DNA of 64,000 nt from Eonycteris spelaea. Lineage: Eukaryota; Chordata; Mammalia; Chiroptera; Pteropodidae. The stretch lies in NCBI GenBank assembly GCA_003508835.1, contig PUFA01000659.1, positions 62,001-126,000 of the forward strand, in the 5' to 3' direction. Shown piece by piece: positions 23,525 to 34,140 of this stretch. The notes beneath the pieces are model-generated. The model had not been told where the DNA came from, searched no databases, and saw only the letters and a list, made by a program, of their open reading frames with translations. The stretch's first letter is position 1. Each line of letters begins with the position of its first letter. Both the position numbers and the translations under genes were made by a program.

Positions 23525-23572
23525 TGTGTGTGCGTGTGTGTGTGTGCTCACGCATGTGCGCACGCATGTAAA
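23525..23572 (+). repeat. Imperfect TG/CG-rich microsatellite
   Basis: TGTG units give way to alternating 'cacgcatgtgcgcacgcatg'. This is alternating purine-pyrimidine throughout, a pattern that favours Z-DNA. The 89- and 101-codon frames across it are by-products. Confidence 0.8.
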
Positions 23573-23809
23573 CTGTGGGGAGAAAAAAAAGGTGTTCTGA
23601 GAGGTTTGTTGAGTCATGTACAATGTCAACATCTCCTCTTCCCCTTTCCCCAAGAAAATTTCAAGGAAAGCATCCATCATTCTACAGTCTTTTAAGAGTT
23701 GGATATATAATTTGATATTTTTAATTCATTAGTGTTTAAAACTGGCCTCATGGTGACCTCAAAGCAAGAAGAGAATGTCCCAAAGGGGTCCTGCAACACG
23801 TAAGTTGAA
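23573..23809. other. Unassigned DNA
   Basis: An A-run lies near 23583-23590. Nothing else is recognised. Confidence 0.4.
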
Positions 23810-24262
23810 TGAATAAAAGTATTAATTAGGATAAAAGGCCAAGTTGTTGTAACAAAGAGACTTAACACTGTAGCCTACAAGACCATAAGGTTTGTTTGTA
23901 TTTCAGGTAACAATTCGTAGGTACATGGTTCAGATAGTGAAGCAGCTCTGTTCTACAATCAAGCAGAAACCTGAGGTCCTTCTATTGTGTGGCTCTGCCA
24001 TCCCCTAGAGTATTGTATTCTGTATGGCTGAAATTAAATTGCAGAGGGTTCCAAGTGGTGAGCAGTGGTGGAAAGATAACAAGGAAGAGACATGTCTACT
24101 GCCTTGAGTCCTAGTTCTGAAAATGGCATACATAACTTTCTCTCACATATTACTGGCCAGAATTCAATCACATGACCAAGTTTCACTGCAAGGGAGACTG
24201 GAAAATGTAGTAAAGCTGTGTGCCCAGTAAGATGGGGAAAGTGGGTTCTAATGGACAATAGG
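23810..24262 (-). repeat. Old ERVL-like LTR
   Basis: 'attaattaggataaaaggcc' on the left, then 'ggctctgccatcccctagag', 'ccagaattcaatcacatgac', 'gcaagggagactggaaaatg' and 'ctgtgtgcccagtaa'. The order fits the reversed LTR also present at about 18.2-18.56 kb. Confidence 0.55.
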
Positions 24263-25334
24263 CAGCCTTCACTCCAAAGAGCAAGTCCTCAAGTCCCCCA
24301 AGGGGCTGTTTGGGGGACTGTTCCATCTATGCTTTGAGGGAAGAAAAATATTCTTCAGTCCTCATGAAAGTGAATTTTACTTTGGCCTACCCTGTATTTG
24401 CCCTGTGTGTGTGTGTGTGCACTCACACTGTGGTCTGATGGTCTTTGGGCAAGAAGATCACTTACTAGTTCTTGAACTCTTGTCTGATGCCAAGTTAAGC
24501 TAGAGCTGAATGTGTTTTAGGAGCTGAGGAAAGCAGGAAGGCAGTGAGCTGAAGAGCCCTGTTCCTTCCCCAACATATTCGTCTCACAGTGGGGAGCTGA
24601 AACTGAAGTCTTAAATCTTTTTTCTTTTCTTGGAAAATCCTCCCAAGCCAGATGTGCCCTTCCCCACCTACCTCCATTACCCAACAATCTTTTCTCTCCC
24701 CTCCTCTCTCACAGACCCCAATGGTGTTGACTGGCTATGACAGTATATAATTGAGCACAGAGCATTTTCCTTCCACTGTGATTAGTCATGCTTTACCCCA
24801 TATGCAGTTGAATCACCCTTAAAAAGAGGCAGCTAAGGTCTCCAGGCTACAAATTCCTCCAGAGGTGTTGAGTGGCATGTACTTGGGTGTTCCTCCATGG
24901 TGACACCAATGCCAGTTCTATTAACTGAGCATTTCCTCTCTTTTCACTTTCTTACTCCCTCAACCCTCTCCTCTTTCATGACTTTGACACTGCCATTTTT
25001 CCTTACTTCAGGCCCACCATGGCCTGTGAGCCAAATCTACACTGTCAACAGGTTCCCTGGAATGGTATCCTATATTTGGCTTGTAACCAGACTCCGGGGG
25101 CATCTAAATGGCAGTTGATAGCTGATTAAGGCAACAGAGAATTTTCTCTTTAAGAGAAAGAGCTAGAGTTTAATTAATCTCAGGGCAAAATGGTTCATCA
25201 CAAAATAAATTATATTTTCTAGCTGCTAGAACAGCTGTTGAACAAAACACATTCTTCAGCAAGTGAGAAGAAGAATGACAACTTGCAGGCCTTAAATAAG
25301 AAAAGAGTTAAAAAGCAAAAACAAAAACAGACAG
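24263..25334. other. Unassigned DNA
   Basis: A short (GT)8-9 patch lies at 24404-24419. Frames of 60-73 codons show no recognised domain. Confidence 0.4.
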
Positions 25335-25816
25335 GTGTGGTAGATTATATGAATGATGGCCCCAAATATTTCCCTTGTCTATGGCATTGTAGACCTTCCT
25401 ATCAAGAGGTGGAATTTATTTCTTCACAACTTGAGTCTCATCTGGCCATGTGACCTGCTTTGGCCAATAGGACTTTAGCAAACGTGAAGCAATCAGGTTT
25501 GAAAGGTACTTGTGCATTGAGGCTTGTTCTCTTGTGGTACCTGTGACTCTGAGACACAAGACTACTTGCTGGATGATGATACACATGTAGTTACTCCATC
25601 CAATAACCTGCCAATACTATACACATGAGTGTGGCCATCATAGGTCACTAAGCCTCTAGATAATTCACTGGTTGGCTGAAGGCAAATGAGAAATCTCAGC
25701 CAAGACCAAAAGAACTACCTGGATAAACATCAGAATCATGACCTAAATAAATATTGGTTGTTTTAAGCCACTGAGTTTTGGGGTGATTTGTTATGTAGCA
25801 AAAGCTAACTGATACA
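25335..25816 (+). repeat. MLT1-type (ERVL-MaLR) LTR
   Basis: Starts 'tgtggtagattatatgaat'. It has 'ggaatttatttcttcacaac', 'gacctgctttggccaatag', 'ctaaataaatattggttg' and 'ttttaagccactgagttttg', and ends 'aaaagctaactgatacaa'. This is a nearly full LTR with CCAAT-like box, AATAAA and both termini. It is the one clear plus-strand member of a family otherwise reversed in this window. No internal region was seen. Confidence 0.75.
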
Positions 25817-25895
25817 ATCAAGTAGCTGGTACATGTACATGTGTGTATGTATATGTGTGTATGTTTGTGCCTGTGTGTGTCTCTGTGTATCTCTT
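25817..25895 (+). repeat. TG/TATG-rich low-complexity patch
   Basis: Imperfect 'gtgtgtatgtatatgtgtgt' type sequence directly after the LTR 3' end. Confidence 0.75.
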
Positions 25896-26654
25896 ACATC
25901 TTTCCCCATATCCATAATAGATACTCCCAACGTACTCTGAAATCAGTATAGTCCAGGTAAGTCTTTACTTGGACACTGTGTAGGAACTCCAAGCTCTATA
26001 AATAAACACGTTGAGAAGGAGTAAGTGATCCCTCTCTGAGGTCTCTCCTCTCTCATCCTTCTCCTTTCCCAGGCTCCTGAATTTGTATCCTTGCCAGGTA
26101 GAGACCTGGCCAATCTAAAGGAAGGACCTAGAATGGGCTGCACTACTCATTTCTTTGGGGACACTGCTTCTCTCTGGAATTTAAGTTCTTCTGATTATAT
26201 GGATGATAACCACTGGTGTGTTCCTCCTTCTTGTTATAGGGTTTAGATGCTAGAATCTCACAACCTCCCCACCACACCTCATGCTCTACTAAGGTTGGTG
26301 GTTGCTGATGGCTTCCCTAAGACAAGTTCCCAAAGAGTGTTCTTCTATATTGAGTATGGATGTTGATCCCTAAAACCACAGATGTGGCTTTTCTAGGCAA
26401 GTCTTCTTTGGTAAGACAAAGCCCACATGAGATTCTGTCTTTAATATTAGTTTTCTGTATTTGAGTAGACATAGTTGGCCTAACTATTAGTTTTCCTGCA
26501 TCAAATATGTGGATTTTATTGTGGAAGAGACTACAGTAAATCTGGTTCTTATGGCTCTAAAGTGGCTGGCAATAAGAATCCTTTCCTTTGGCCTCTGTTC
26601 TACTTATTTCTTTTTTCTCATTTCTGTATATGTTTCAGCTACAAAAATCAGTTT
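25896..26654. other. Unassigned DNA
   Basis: No repeat or gene recognised. Two 60-odd codon frames are probably chance. Confidence 0.4.
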
Positions 26655-26945
26655 TCTTTTTTAAAAATCAGCTTTATTGAGGCATCATTTACACACTATA
26701 AATGTCATCTGTTTAAAATGAATAATTTGATGATTTTAGTAAATATATAGAGTTTTGCAGCTATTACTAGAATTCAGTTTTAGAATATTTCTATCACCCC
26801 CAAAACATCACTCATGCCCATTTGCAGTCAGTCTGTATTACCACCCTCAGTCCAAGGCAACCAATAATTTACTTTCTGTTGTTGTAGATATGCCTGTTGT
26901 GGGCATTTCATATTAAAGGAATTACACAATATTTGGTGGAGCTAT
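26655..26945 (-). repeat. Old L1 3' UTR fragment
   Basis: 'atcagctttattgaggcatc' opens the typical reversed L1 3' UTR. 'catttgcagtcagtctgtat' and 'ccaaggcaaccaataattta' follow. Confidence 0.65.
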
Positions 26946-27299
26946 TTTTGATAAAGACTTGAGAATTTTCTGAAGACACAAAAATGTTTACAAAAGCTAG
27001 TCTTCTTTTGAAAAGTTGATTCATGAATATGAACAAGATGCCCTAACTTTGTTTGCGATCCCTCAAAGCAGATGCTAAGTCAAGGATTAGGGGACAGATA
27101 GTTTATATGGGAGAGAATCACAGGAAGAGGAAGTAAGGAAGTGAAAAGAATGATGCACAGAAGGAAAAATACAAAAAAAATAGCATGCAATGAGAAAATG
27201 ACCAACTGTGGACACATGGGGCTCAATTGCACTGAGGATTGCCAGAGGAACCATGTGGAACGTGCTTCTGGGGGGAGCTGGGGTATTTATTTACTATAT
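26946..27299. other. Unassigned DNA
   Basis: A short A-rich stretch lies near 27170. No gene recognised. Confidence 0.4.
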
Positions 27300-27818
27300 T
27301 TGTTATCTAATGCTGTGAACTTAACAATTCAAAGCAATGATTAACATTTATTATCTCTCACAGTTTTAAGGGTCAGGAACTTGAGGTTGACGTAGCAGGG
27401 TAGTCTGGCTTGGGGTCTCTTATAAGGTTGCAGTAAGGATGTTGGCTGTGATGCAGTTATCTGAAGGCTTAACCAGGGCTAGAGGATCGAATTCCAAGAT
27501 GGCTCCCTCACCTGGCTGATGACTCAGTGCTAGCTGCTGTCAGGAGGCCTAAGTTCCTCACCACATGGCCCTCTCCATAACACTACTTGAGTGTCCTCAT
27601 AACATGGCAGCTGTCTTCCCCAGAGTAAGTGATCCAAAAGAAGGTATGACGAATGCAGCAATGCCTTTTATGATCCAGCTAAAAATCATGCACCATCATT
27701 TCCACTATATTATATTGTTTGCAAAGGTCAGCTGTACTCATGGGAAGGGACTACACAAGGGCATAAATAACAGGAGATAAGGATCATTGAGGCCATCTTG
27801 AATCCTGGTTACCACATC
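27300..27818 (-). repeat. ERVL-type LTR
   Basis: A nearly complete reversed LTR. 'tttattatctctcacagttt' is near the left end, then 'gatgttggctgtgatgcag', 'ctgtcaggaggcctaagttc', 'catggcagctgtcttcccc', 'gggactacacaagggcataa' and 'aggccatcttgaatcctgg', ending 'ttaccaca'. It is a sister of the other LTR family but has its own body. Confidence 0.7.
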
Positions 27819-28719
27819 CATTGCCTCCTGTCCTTCTTTGGTTGAGGGTTGCCTTGTGGGTTGAGCAATCTTGATGAGGATTTGTAGGTGTTTGTGGTGA
27901 GAAGCTACAAGCCTGCTGGGAAGTATCCTCTGTGACTGTAGGTGGACTCAGAGGTGGGCCTAGGGGCTATGGAATGAAGCCTCACTAGCATCTGCCACAT
28001 GCCACAAGGCTATCATTAATGGTACAGTTTTTCAGGTCTACCTTTAGATAATGAAGAAAAATCTTTGACAGCTTTAGTCTTACAGGCAGAACAAAATTAT
28101 AGGTTGTTGGTGACATAGTTATACCTTTGAGATGCTGTCTAGGTGACTGCTGTACCACTGAGCTTTGTGCTTTTGGAAGCCCATCATCCTAGAAGAAGCA
28201 GCTTCCAGAACAACAAAGTACTTCATATTGCTAAAGAGTATAAAATCACAGTTCAGCCCTGGGCAGAGGCACACACACATTATTGAAATATGGGAAGGGA
28301 GGAGGCAAAATTTAAAACCTCTATGTGGTGAAGATTCTTCTCAAGGTAACCTGGAATAGGAAGAAATGATGATAGATCAATGGCCAGCAACACTGCCAAC
28401 TGCTGGGTTGAAAGCACTGATACTGATGGGATCCATCACTCATGCCACTTAATTCTACTATCCTCTAACAGAGCAATATCAGGAAGAGAACGGGAGAAGG
28501 TAGGAACAGAGTAACAAAGGGAAAGGTAGGGAAGTGGACCTAATAAACTGACATCCCTTGCTGCATGGCCAAAGCTAGAGGAATCATATGTCCAGCTGCC
28601 CCAGGACAATCCTAACTTAACCTACTGTTCAGGAATAGTTATTAATAGTACCTCCTTCTAAACTCAAAAGCATCCAGGTTTAGATAGCAAATTACATGGT
28701 CATCTTACCCATAGCACAC
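27819..28719. other. Unassigned DNA
   Basis: No confident repeat. A 64-codon plus frame (28165-28359) lacks domains. Confidence 0.4.
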
Positions 28720-28945
28720 TGTACTGTCGCATGTATAAACATCCTCACACTTAATTGTAAATGCTTAATGTCTGTATTGTCTACTCAACTGTAATTTCTG
28801 GGAGGCTAGAGACCACATCTGACTTTTACACTGCTGTATTTGAAGCATTGGCATTTGTAAAGTACTCAGTATATGCCATCTCACTGAATGAATGAATTAA
28901 TGAATGAATGAGTGAATGAGTGACTGAGTCAATGAATGAATACAT
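28720..28945 (+). repeat. L2 3' end with (TGAA)n tail
   Basis: 'atgtctgtattgtctactca', 'ggctagagaccacatctgac' and 'gtaaagtactcagtatatgc' lead into a tail of TGAA units at 28884-28942. This is the usual L2 3' terminus. Confidence 0.75.
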
Positions 28946-29139
28946 AAGCTCTGTTTTAAGAGGTTTGGTATGGTTAGAATGACTTGAGGAGAAGGAAGGG
29001 GGAAGTCGTTGACTATATAATTCCAAAGGAAGCCATAGGAGGCATGTTTTAAAATCCCAGGTCAAAGCTCTACTCAAATGTATTCTCTTCATTTAGTTCC
29101 AGCAGCTCTGTGATCAGATGGTGTGTGCTCACAAACAGA
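28946..29139. other. Unassigned DNA
   Basis: Short spacer with no recognised repeat. Confidence 0.4.
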
Positions 29140-29163
29140 GCTGCTGCTGCTGCTGCTGCTGCA
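29140..29163 (+). repeat. Short (CTG) triplet tract
   Basis: About seven to eight pure CTG units. In one frame it gives a run of alanines in a 61-codon ORF with no other coding sign. Confidence 0.9.
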
Positions 29164-30156
29164 AGTACAAGTTGTCAAATGTTCAGAAAAGCCCCAAGTG
29201 TGAATCAACAGGCTTTGCATCTCTGCTCTCCAAGGGTCTGCTCTTTCAGCAAGTGGTCTGAAAGCCAGGAAATTATGTTATCGATGGCGTGGTGACTATA
29301 AGGTACATTTTCTTTATGATTTCCTTTTTAGGGAGAGGGAGCCAAACATTTTGCCACCAAACAAGGACCATTTATGGACTACTCAGTCACATTTGCTGAG
29401 AGCTGCTGGGGCTGCCCCGTGATCCTAAGCATAAATTTTAGCCCATCTCACAGAGCCAAGAACACAGGCTCAGCGTTTGGGAGAGCAGAAAAACTGGAAA
29501 CCGAAAGCTGAAGCCAGAGTTCTGCACCAACTGTTCTGTTGTGGCTAATTTAGAAAGGAAATATCAACATCTCCAGTGGTGGGGTATGATTTATCCTCTC
29601 CAGCTTGTCCAAAGACACTAAAACCTCCTTTGCACTTGGGTCTTAAATTTTCCCAAACAAGTTGCTATTATTGTTTTTCTTTTAGATTTTAGAGATAGAG
29701 TGAGGGCCTTTCTTAAGGAATGAGACATTGAGTGATAGTACCTGGATTCTCTTTGTTGCTCTGCCATTAGGTCATTGTACAGTTGCTTAACTTAAATTTT
29801 TTGTATGTTTTTTTCTTCTAAGATGGGGATCTCTGTGTAGCACCATGTCATTATAAGGCTAATACCCTGTTTGCTATTATTATGAATATTTACATTCTCT
29901 TATTCCAGTCCATTACAAGCATAATTCCAAAGTATATTCTTTAAAAATCCTTATAAATGTAGAACACTTCTCAGCAAACTGTTCAATATTTTTTGGTGCC
30001 TACTAGAATACATGTGATTACAATACAATAACAACAGGCCAAGGCAGTAGATGATAGTAATATTATAGTTGAAAGATAGAGGATGAAAAGAATTTAAGTA
30101 GGCAGGCAGAAGAGAGGGCTATCCAGGCAAGGGAACAACACTAGCAAAGTTATGGA
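29164..30156. other. Mostly unassigned DNA; possible MIR near 29735-29870
   Basis: 'gtacctggattctctttgtt' and 'cagttgcttaacttaaa' weakly suggest a decayed MIR. The rest has no recognised repeat or gene. Confidence 0.4.
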
Positions 30157-30376
30157 CTGGGGATTGGCAAACTGTGGCCCTTGGGCCAAATCTGGCCTAC
30201 TACATGCTTACATTCTGCTACATTCTCACAGCCATGCTCATTAATTTATGTATTATCTATGGCTGCTTTCATGCTACAGCAGTGGAATTGAGAAATAGGG
30301 AACAGAAATCACATGGCCCCCAAAGACTAAAATATGTACTACCTGGACCTTTATAGAAAAAGGTCGCTGAATCCTG
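30157..30376 (+). repeat. hAT-type DNA transposon fossil
   Basis: The left end 'ctggggattggcaaactgtg' corresponds to a CAGGGGTCGGCAAACT-type hAT terminus. Inner landmarks are 'atctatggctgctttcatgc', 'tacagcagtggaattgag' and 'acctggacctttatagaaa'. The right end is 'cgctgaatcctg'. Length is about 220 bp, non-autonomous. The same family recurs at about 39.26 kb. The 8-bp target duplication is no longer visible. Confidence 0.7.
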
Positions 30377-30601
30377 GCCTAGATCATGATGGAGTTGAGG
30401 GTGATTTTTTTCCTTTTGGAATGAGTATTCAAAAAATGTGAGTTTGAACAGAAAGAGTAGAGCTTCAAAGTCATTTTGGTAGGAAATAGGGAGAAGGCTC
30501 ATGGGGAGTGCAAATATCTTTCTTACCCTGCAGCAAACTCAGCCTCAGACCCAGATACTGAGAATCTGAAAGAATGGAAACTGCTTAAATTTATTGAATA
30601 T
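30377..30601. other. Unassigned DNA
   Basis: Spacer between the hAT fossil and the TTCC tract with nothing recognised. Confidence 0.4.
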
Positions 30602-30752
30602 ATCTATCCTTCCTTCCTTCCTTCCTTCCTTCCTTCCTTCCTTCCTTCCTTCCTTCCTTCTTCCTTCCTTCCTTCCTTCCTTCCTTCTTCCTTCCTTCTT
30701 CCTTCCTTCCTTCCTTCCTTCCTTCCTTCCTTCCTCCTTCCCTCCCTCCCAC
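30602..30752 (+). repeat. (TTCC)n polypyrimidine tract
   Basis: About 150 bp, almost purely C and T, of TTCC units with occasional TTC phase slips and a TCCC-rich 3' end. Frames up to 117 codons across it (FLPS or GRKE repeats) are artefacts of the tetranucleotide. Confidence 0.97.
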
Positions 30753-30804
30753 CAATCTGTCTGTCCGCCCATCCACTCACTGAACATACATTTATTTATT
30801 TTTA

Positions 30805-30978
30805 CAAAATTATTTTCTTACTCAAATAAAACATAGCTATTGTAGGGAAAAGACACTTAAAAAATATAGATGAGCACCCCTCCTCACACACAAAAAAGAA
30901 GATCACCCATAATCCCACCAACCATAGATAACCACTGTTAATTTTTGTTTGTGTCCCTCTTATCATTTTTCCTTTATG
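30805..30978 (-). repeat. Old L1 3' fragment
   Basis: 'gatcacccataatcccacca' and 'accatagataaccactgtta' are hallmarks of the reversed 3' region of old L1 or HAL1 elements. Confidence 0.6.
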
Positions 30979-30984
30979 GAAAAG

Positions 30985-31235
30985 GAAGTTTTATTGAGTG
31001 CCTCCTACATGCCAGGCAGTATACTGAGCACTGAGGATACAAGATGGTGAAATCTTGGTCTTGACCTCAAGGATAGAGAGCAGCAACCCAAATTATTGTA
31101 ATATGGGGTGAGAAGTGTAATAATAGCTGCCTGAAGAGGTACAAGGTGAAAGTGATCACCTCCTCCTGGCTTGTTTTATTCAAGGTGAGTCTTAAAGGGT
31201 AACTGGGAGTCTTCCAAGTGAACAAAGACATTTCA
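30985..31235 (-). repeat. L2-type LINE fragment
   Basis: 'gttttattgagtgcctccta' and 'catgccaggcagtatactga' open the reversed L2 3' end. 'gtgaacaaagacatttcagg' fits further in. Confidence 0.6.
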
Positions 31236-31239
31236 GGCA

Positions 31240-31470
31240 GGAGAAAATAACTGATGTTTCTCATGTGCCTATTAGGTACATAGGAGTTTTATTGAAAACA
31301 CCTCATGTAATCATTAAAGCAATTCTAAGAGGTAGATATTATCATTCTTATTTTACATGTGAGAAAATTGAGACTCTGAGAGGTTAAGGCATTTGCCCAA
31401 ACCCATTCAGATAGCTTGAGGTGGAGGCAGGATTAAAACTGAGGTCCGTTACCCATGTTTTTTCCTCTTT
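31240..31470 (-). repeat. MIR-type SINE
   Basis: 'ttacatgtgagaaaattgag' with 'ctctgagaggttaaggcatt' and 'caggattaaaactgaggtcc' is the reversed MIR core. Confidence 0.7.
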
Positions 31471-31504
31471 ATCACACAGACTCCCCAGGATAAGCAAAGT
31501 CCTG

Positions 31505-31604
31505 GTGGCCACCCAATAAATAACAAATATTTATTGGGCATCTACTGTGTACTAGATAAATATTATATTGACTGTGTCTTCAAGGAGTCCTAAAAGATCT
31601 GTCA

Positions 31605-31606
<2 letters not shown>
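31505..31606 (-). repeat. L2/MIR-type terminal fragment
   Basis: 'aatatttattgggcatctac' then 'tgtgtactagataaatatta' is the reversed 3' terminus of L2-type repeats. Confidence 0.5.

Positions 31607-31662
<56 letters not shown>
31607..31662 (+). repeat. (GT)28 microsatellite
   Basis: 56 bp of uninterrupted GT, the longest pure dinucleotide run in the window. Confidence 0.97.
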
Positions 31663-31664
<2 letters not shown>

Positions 31665-32869
31665 GGGGAGTCTGTGCAAAGTCAGGTTATGCTTTGGCTT
31701 CAGACAGAAATTGAAACTGACCTAGACCCCAAACATATATATTGAGTTTCTTCCCTCCTTGGTCATAGGACACTTGGCCCCCTCTTGGAGGGTGTAGACC
31801 AATCATATTACATTGTTTGCCCCTAGAGAGGCCGTTACTAATCCAATGATTTTAGTACACCAAAGATGGAAGTTGCTGATCATTCATCAAGTCAGTCAAC
31901 CAATTATCAGTGCTCTGGTAGGGTTGGACTGTGTGGATGGGGCAGGGAAGGAGGCAGGAAATTAGCGTTCCTCCCTAGTTGTCACTCTCAAGAGAAATGG
32001 CTAATTATAGACAGAAGACAGAGGCCTGGCTTGATAGTCAGTGCTGTAGGAGTTTTAAGAAAGGGGCCCCATGGCGGGCTAAAGAGATTAGAAGAAGCTT
32101 TGTGGAGCAGCCACATCTCCAACATTTCTTATTTTGGCTGTCTGGATAGCAAGCAACTCCACATGAACACCAGGAGGGGTTAAAATCTTCCTTTAAAACT
32201 TAGGAGGTGCTTTAACTTCCAAGTTCCACTGGGAGGGGTATGTGAGGATTGGAGGGTGGGGCTGTGGCTCACTTTCCTTTTCTTGGGAACACACACAAAG
32301 CCACCCACAGAGTTAGTGAGTTGCACCATGAAATATAGCATGGCCATAAATGAAATTACAAAGGAATCACTTCCAAGGGTTTCACCTTGAAACCTTAACT
32401 TCTACATTGTGAGCATACCATTTATTACCGCTTCTGCTGGGAAAGGAAGCTGTTAGCATAATGCAGGGAAGACAGGCCATCTAAGGAGCAGAAAATGATA
32501 AGATTTATTGTGGGAATAAAACCTTGGGAAAATTGCCTCTTGTTAAATGTGCATATTGGGCCCAAAGTCAAAGCAGTTCACCCCAGGCAAGCACAATGGT
32601 TTTGCTGGAAAATTCTCTTCATTGCTCTTTGCCTCTGTTTCTCTCTTTGTAGGATAACATGTTAAGTGGTCTGTTAAGAAAGGATTGGTGAAGGGAAGAT
32701 ACTTCATTCTCTTTTAGGTTCTTTGATCCAGCTGTCCCTTTACCAGTTTGCTTATGACTTCTTCATCCAGGTGACCTCCAAATGGTGATGATGCTCATGA
32801 CAACTTCATAGCTGTTCCATAGCCCTCACTTATTGATGATTCTATGATACCTACCCAAAGAATGCTTCT
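31663..32869. other. Unassigned DNA
   Basis: A 105-codon plus frame (31866-32183) shows no recognisable domain. No repeat is named with confidence. It could be unique sequence. Confidence 0.4.
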
Positions 32870-32985
32870 AATCAACACCCAACAGAGCTCCCTTGATGGC
32901 CTTCCAGGGGCCAGGTCATGAGCTGAGGACACAGTAATGAACAAGAGAGATTTGGCCCTTTCCCTCAAGAGGTCTACCTGAGCTT
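32870..32985 (-). repeat. L2-type LINE fragment
   Basis: 'gaggacacagtaatgaacaa' and 'gcccttt…ctcaagaggtc' resemble the reversed L2 block 'ggatacagcagtgaacaaa … ctcatggag'. Confidence 0.45.
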
Positions 32986-33211
32986 GACCTCTGGATTTTC
33001 TTATATCTAGGAGATTATGCAAGCAGCCAAGTTAGTCTTGGCACCTAACAGCTTGAGGCTCCATAAGAACTCCTTCCCTCCTCCTATTTTGGGAAGATTT
33101 AAAGCTCAGGATTCCAGCCTAACCAGAGATACTAGGGTTCTTTTCTGGCTTCTTGTCAACTGCCTCTATCACTCACAAGCTCTTAATCTTGGGGTAGATG
33201 ACTAAGTAGAC
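32986..33211. other. Unassigned DNA
   Basis: Short stretch with no named repeat. Confidence 0.4.
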
Positions 33212-33557
33212 CAGCACTGTCCAATAGAACTTTCTGCAATGATGGAAATGTTCTAAATTTGTGCTGTCTAATATGGTAGGCACTAGCCATAGGTGGCTAT
33301 TGAGCACTTGAAATGTGACCAGTCAAAATGGGGATGTGTTGTAAGTAGAAAATTTCAAAGTCATAGTACAAAAAATGCAAACAGTAATAATATTTATGTG
33401 GATTTCATGTTAAAATTATAATAATTTGAATATATTGTGCATAATAAAATATGCTACTAAAATCAATTTTATCTGTTTCATTTTAATTTTTAAAAATGCT
33501 ACTAAATTTTTAAAATTATATATGTGGCTTACATTATATTTTTATTGGACAGTGCTA
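33212..33557. repeat. hAT-type DNA transposon fossil with inverted ends
   Basis: Left terminus 'cagcactgtccaatagaa' and right terminus '…ttattggacagtgcta' are inverted repeats over about 15 bp. Inner landmarks are 'tggctattgagcacttgaaa' and 'atatatgtggcttacatt'. Length is 346 bp, AT-rich, non-autonomous. The flanking 8-mers (aagtagac and ttctaaac) agree at only 4 of 8 positions, so the target duplication has decayed. Confidence 0.75.
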
Positions 33558-33649
33558 TTCTAAACCTTGGTTTTCTTTTCTGGGAAATGAGGGAGATAGG
33601 TCAGATATTTGTGGGTCCACTAATGTCAAAGATACTATGATTTCCACCC

Positions 33650-34140
33650 ATACCTCACTCATTGTGATTGACTACTCAGCAATGTAAACCATGGTCAAAG
33701 TTAATGCAGCAGGCACTATCAGTGCCCCACTAACATCCCATCAGCACTTATCATTCTAGTACATGTTGAAAACATAGTACTTCAAGTACATATAGCTCTT
33801 CCCTTTAAGGTTCTCTATCAAACTCCAGAAAGGAAAGCCAACAATGCCTCCAGGAGCATCCTTCAGCCAATGATGGATGGGAGCTGGAGAAAAAATAACC
33901 CAGTTTCCACGCCCCTCAGGTGGCTCACTAAATTGTGCTATACACAGTTTCCTAGAGTTCCCCAGCAGATTGAGCCTCAACACGCACAATGGTACCCTGC
34001 TCAACAATAGTCTCCTTATTGGCTTCCTTCCTTTCCCCTATGTCACTTCCTCATTCCCCTAAGTGCTTTCTGGGATCATCTCTTAGGTAAACTACTACAC
34101 TCTCATCCTTCTGTCAGAGTCTACATGTGGGTGAATGCAA
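33650..34140 (+). repeat. Old LTR-like repeat
   Basis: 'tagagttccccagcagattg', 'agcctcaacacgcac', 'ccttattggcttccttcctt' and 'atctcttaggtaaactacta' form the most complete copy, with the 41.2 kb one, of a repeat recurring five times here. No retroviral genes are present. Frames on both strands are by-products. Confidence 0.5.

Noticed and set aside
28884..28942. Tandem TGAA units as a CRISPR-like or satellite array
   Set aside because: They are the normal tail of an L2 element; no spacers are present.
29140..29163. Expandable CTG repeat of disease type
   Set aside because: Only seven to eight units, a common background length, and no gene context.
30476..30829. 117-codon frame and its opposite-strand partners over the TTCC tract
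   Set aside because: Translation is a tetranucleotide artefact (FLPS or GRKE repeats) with no other coding sign.
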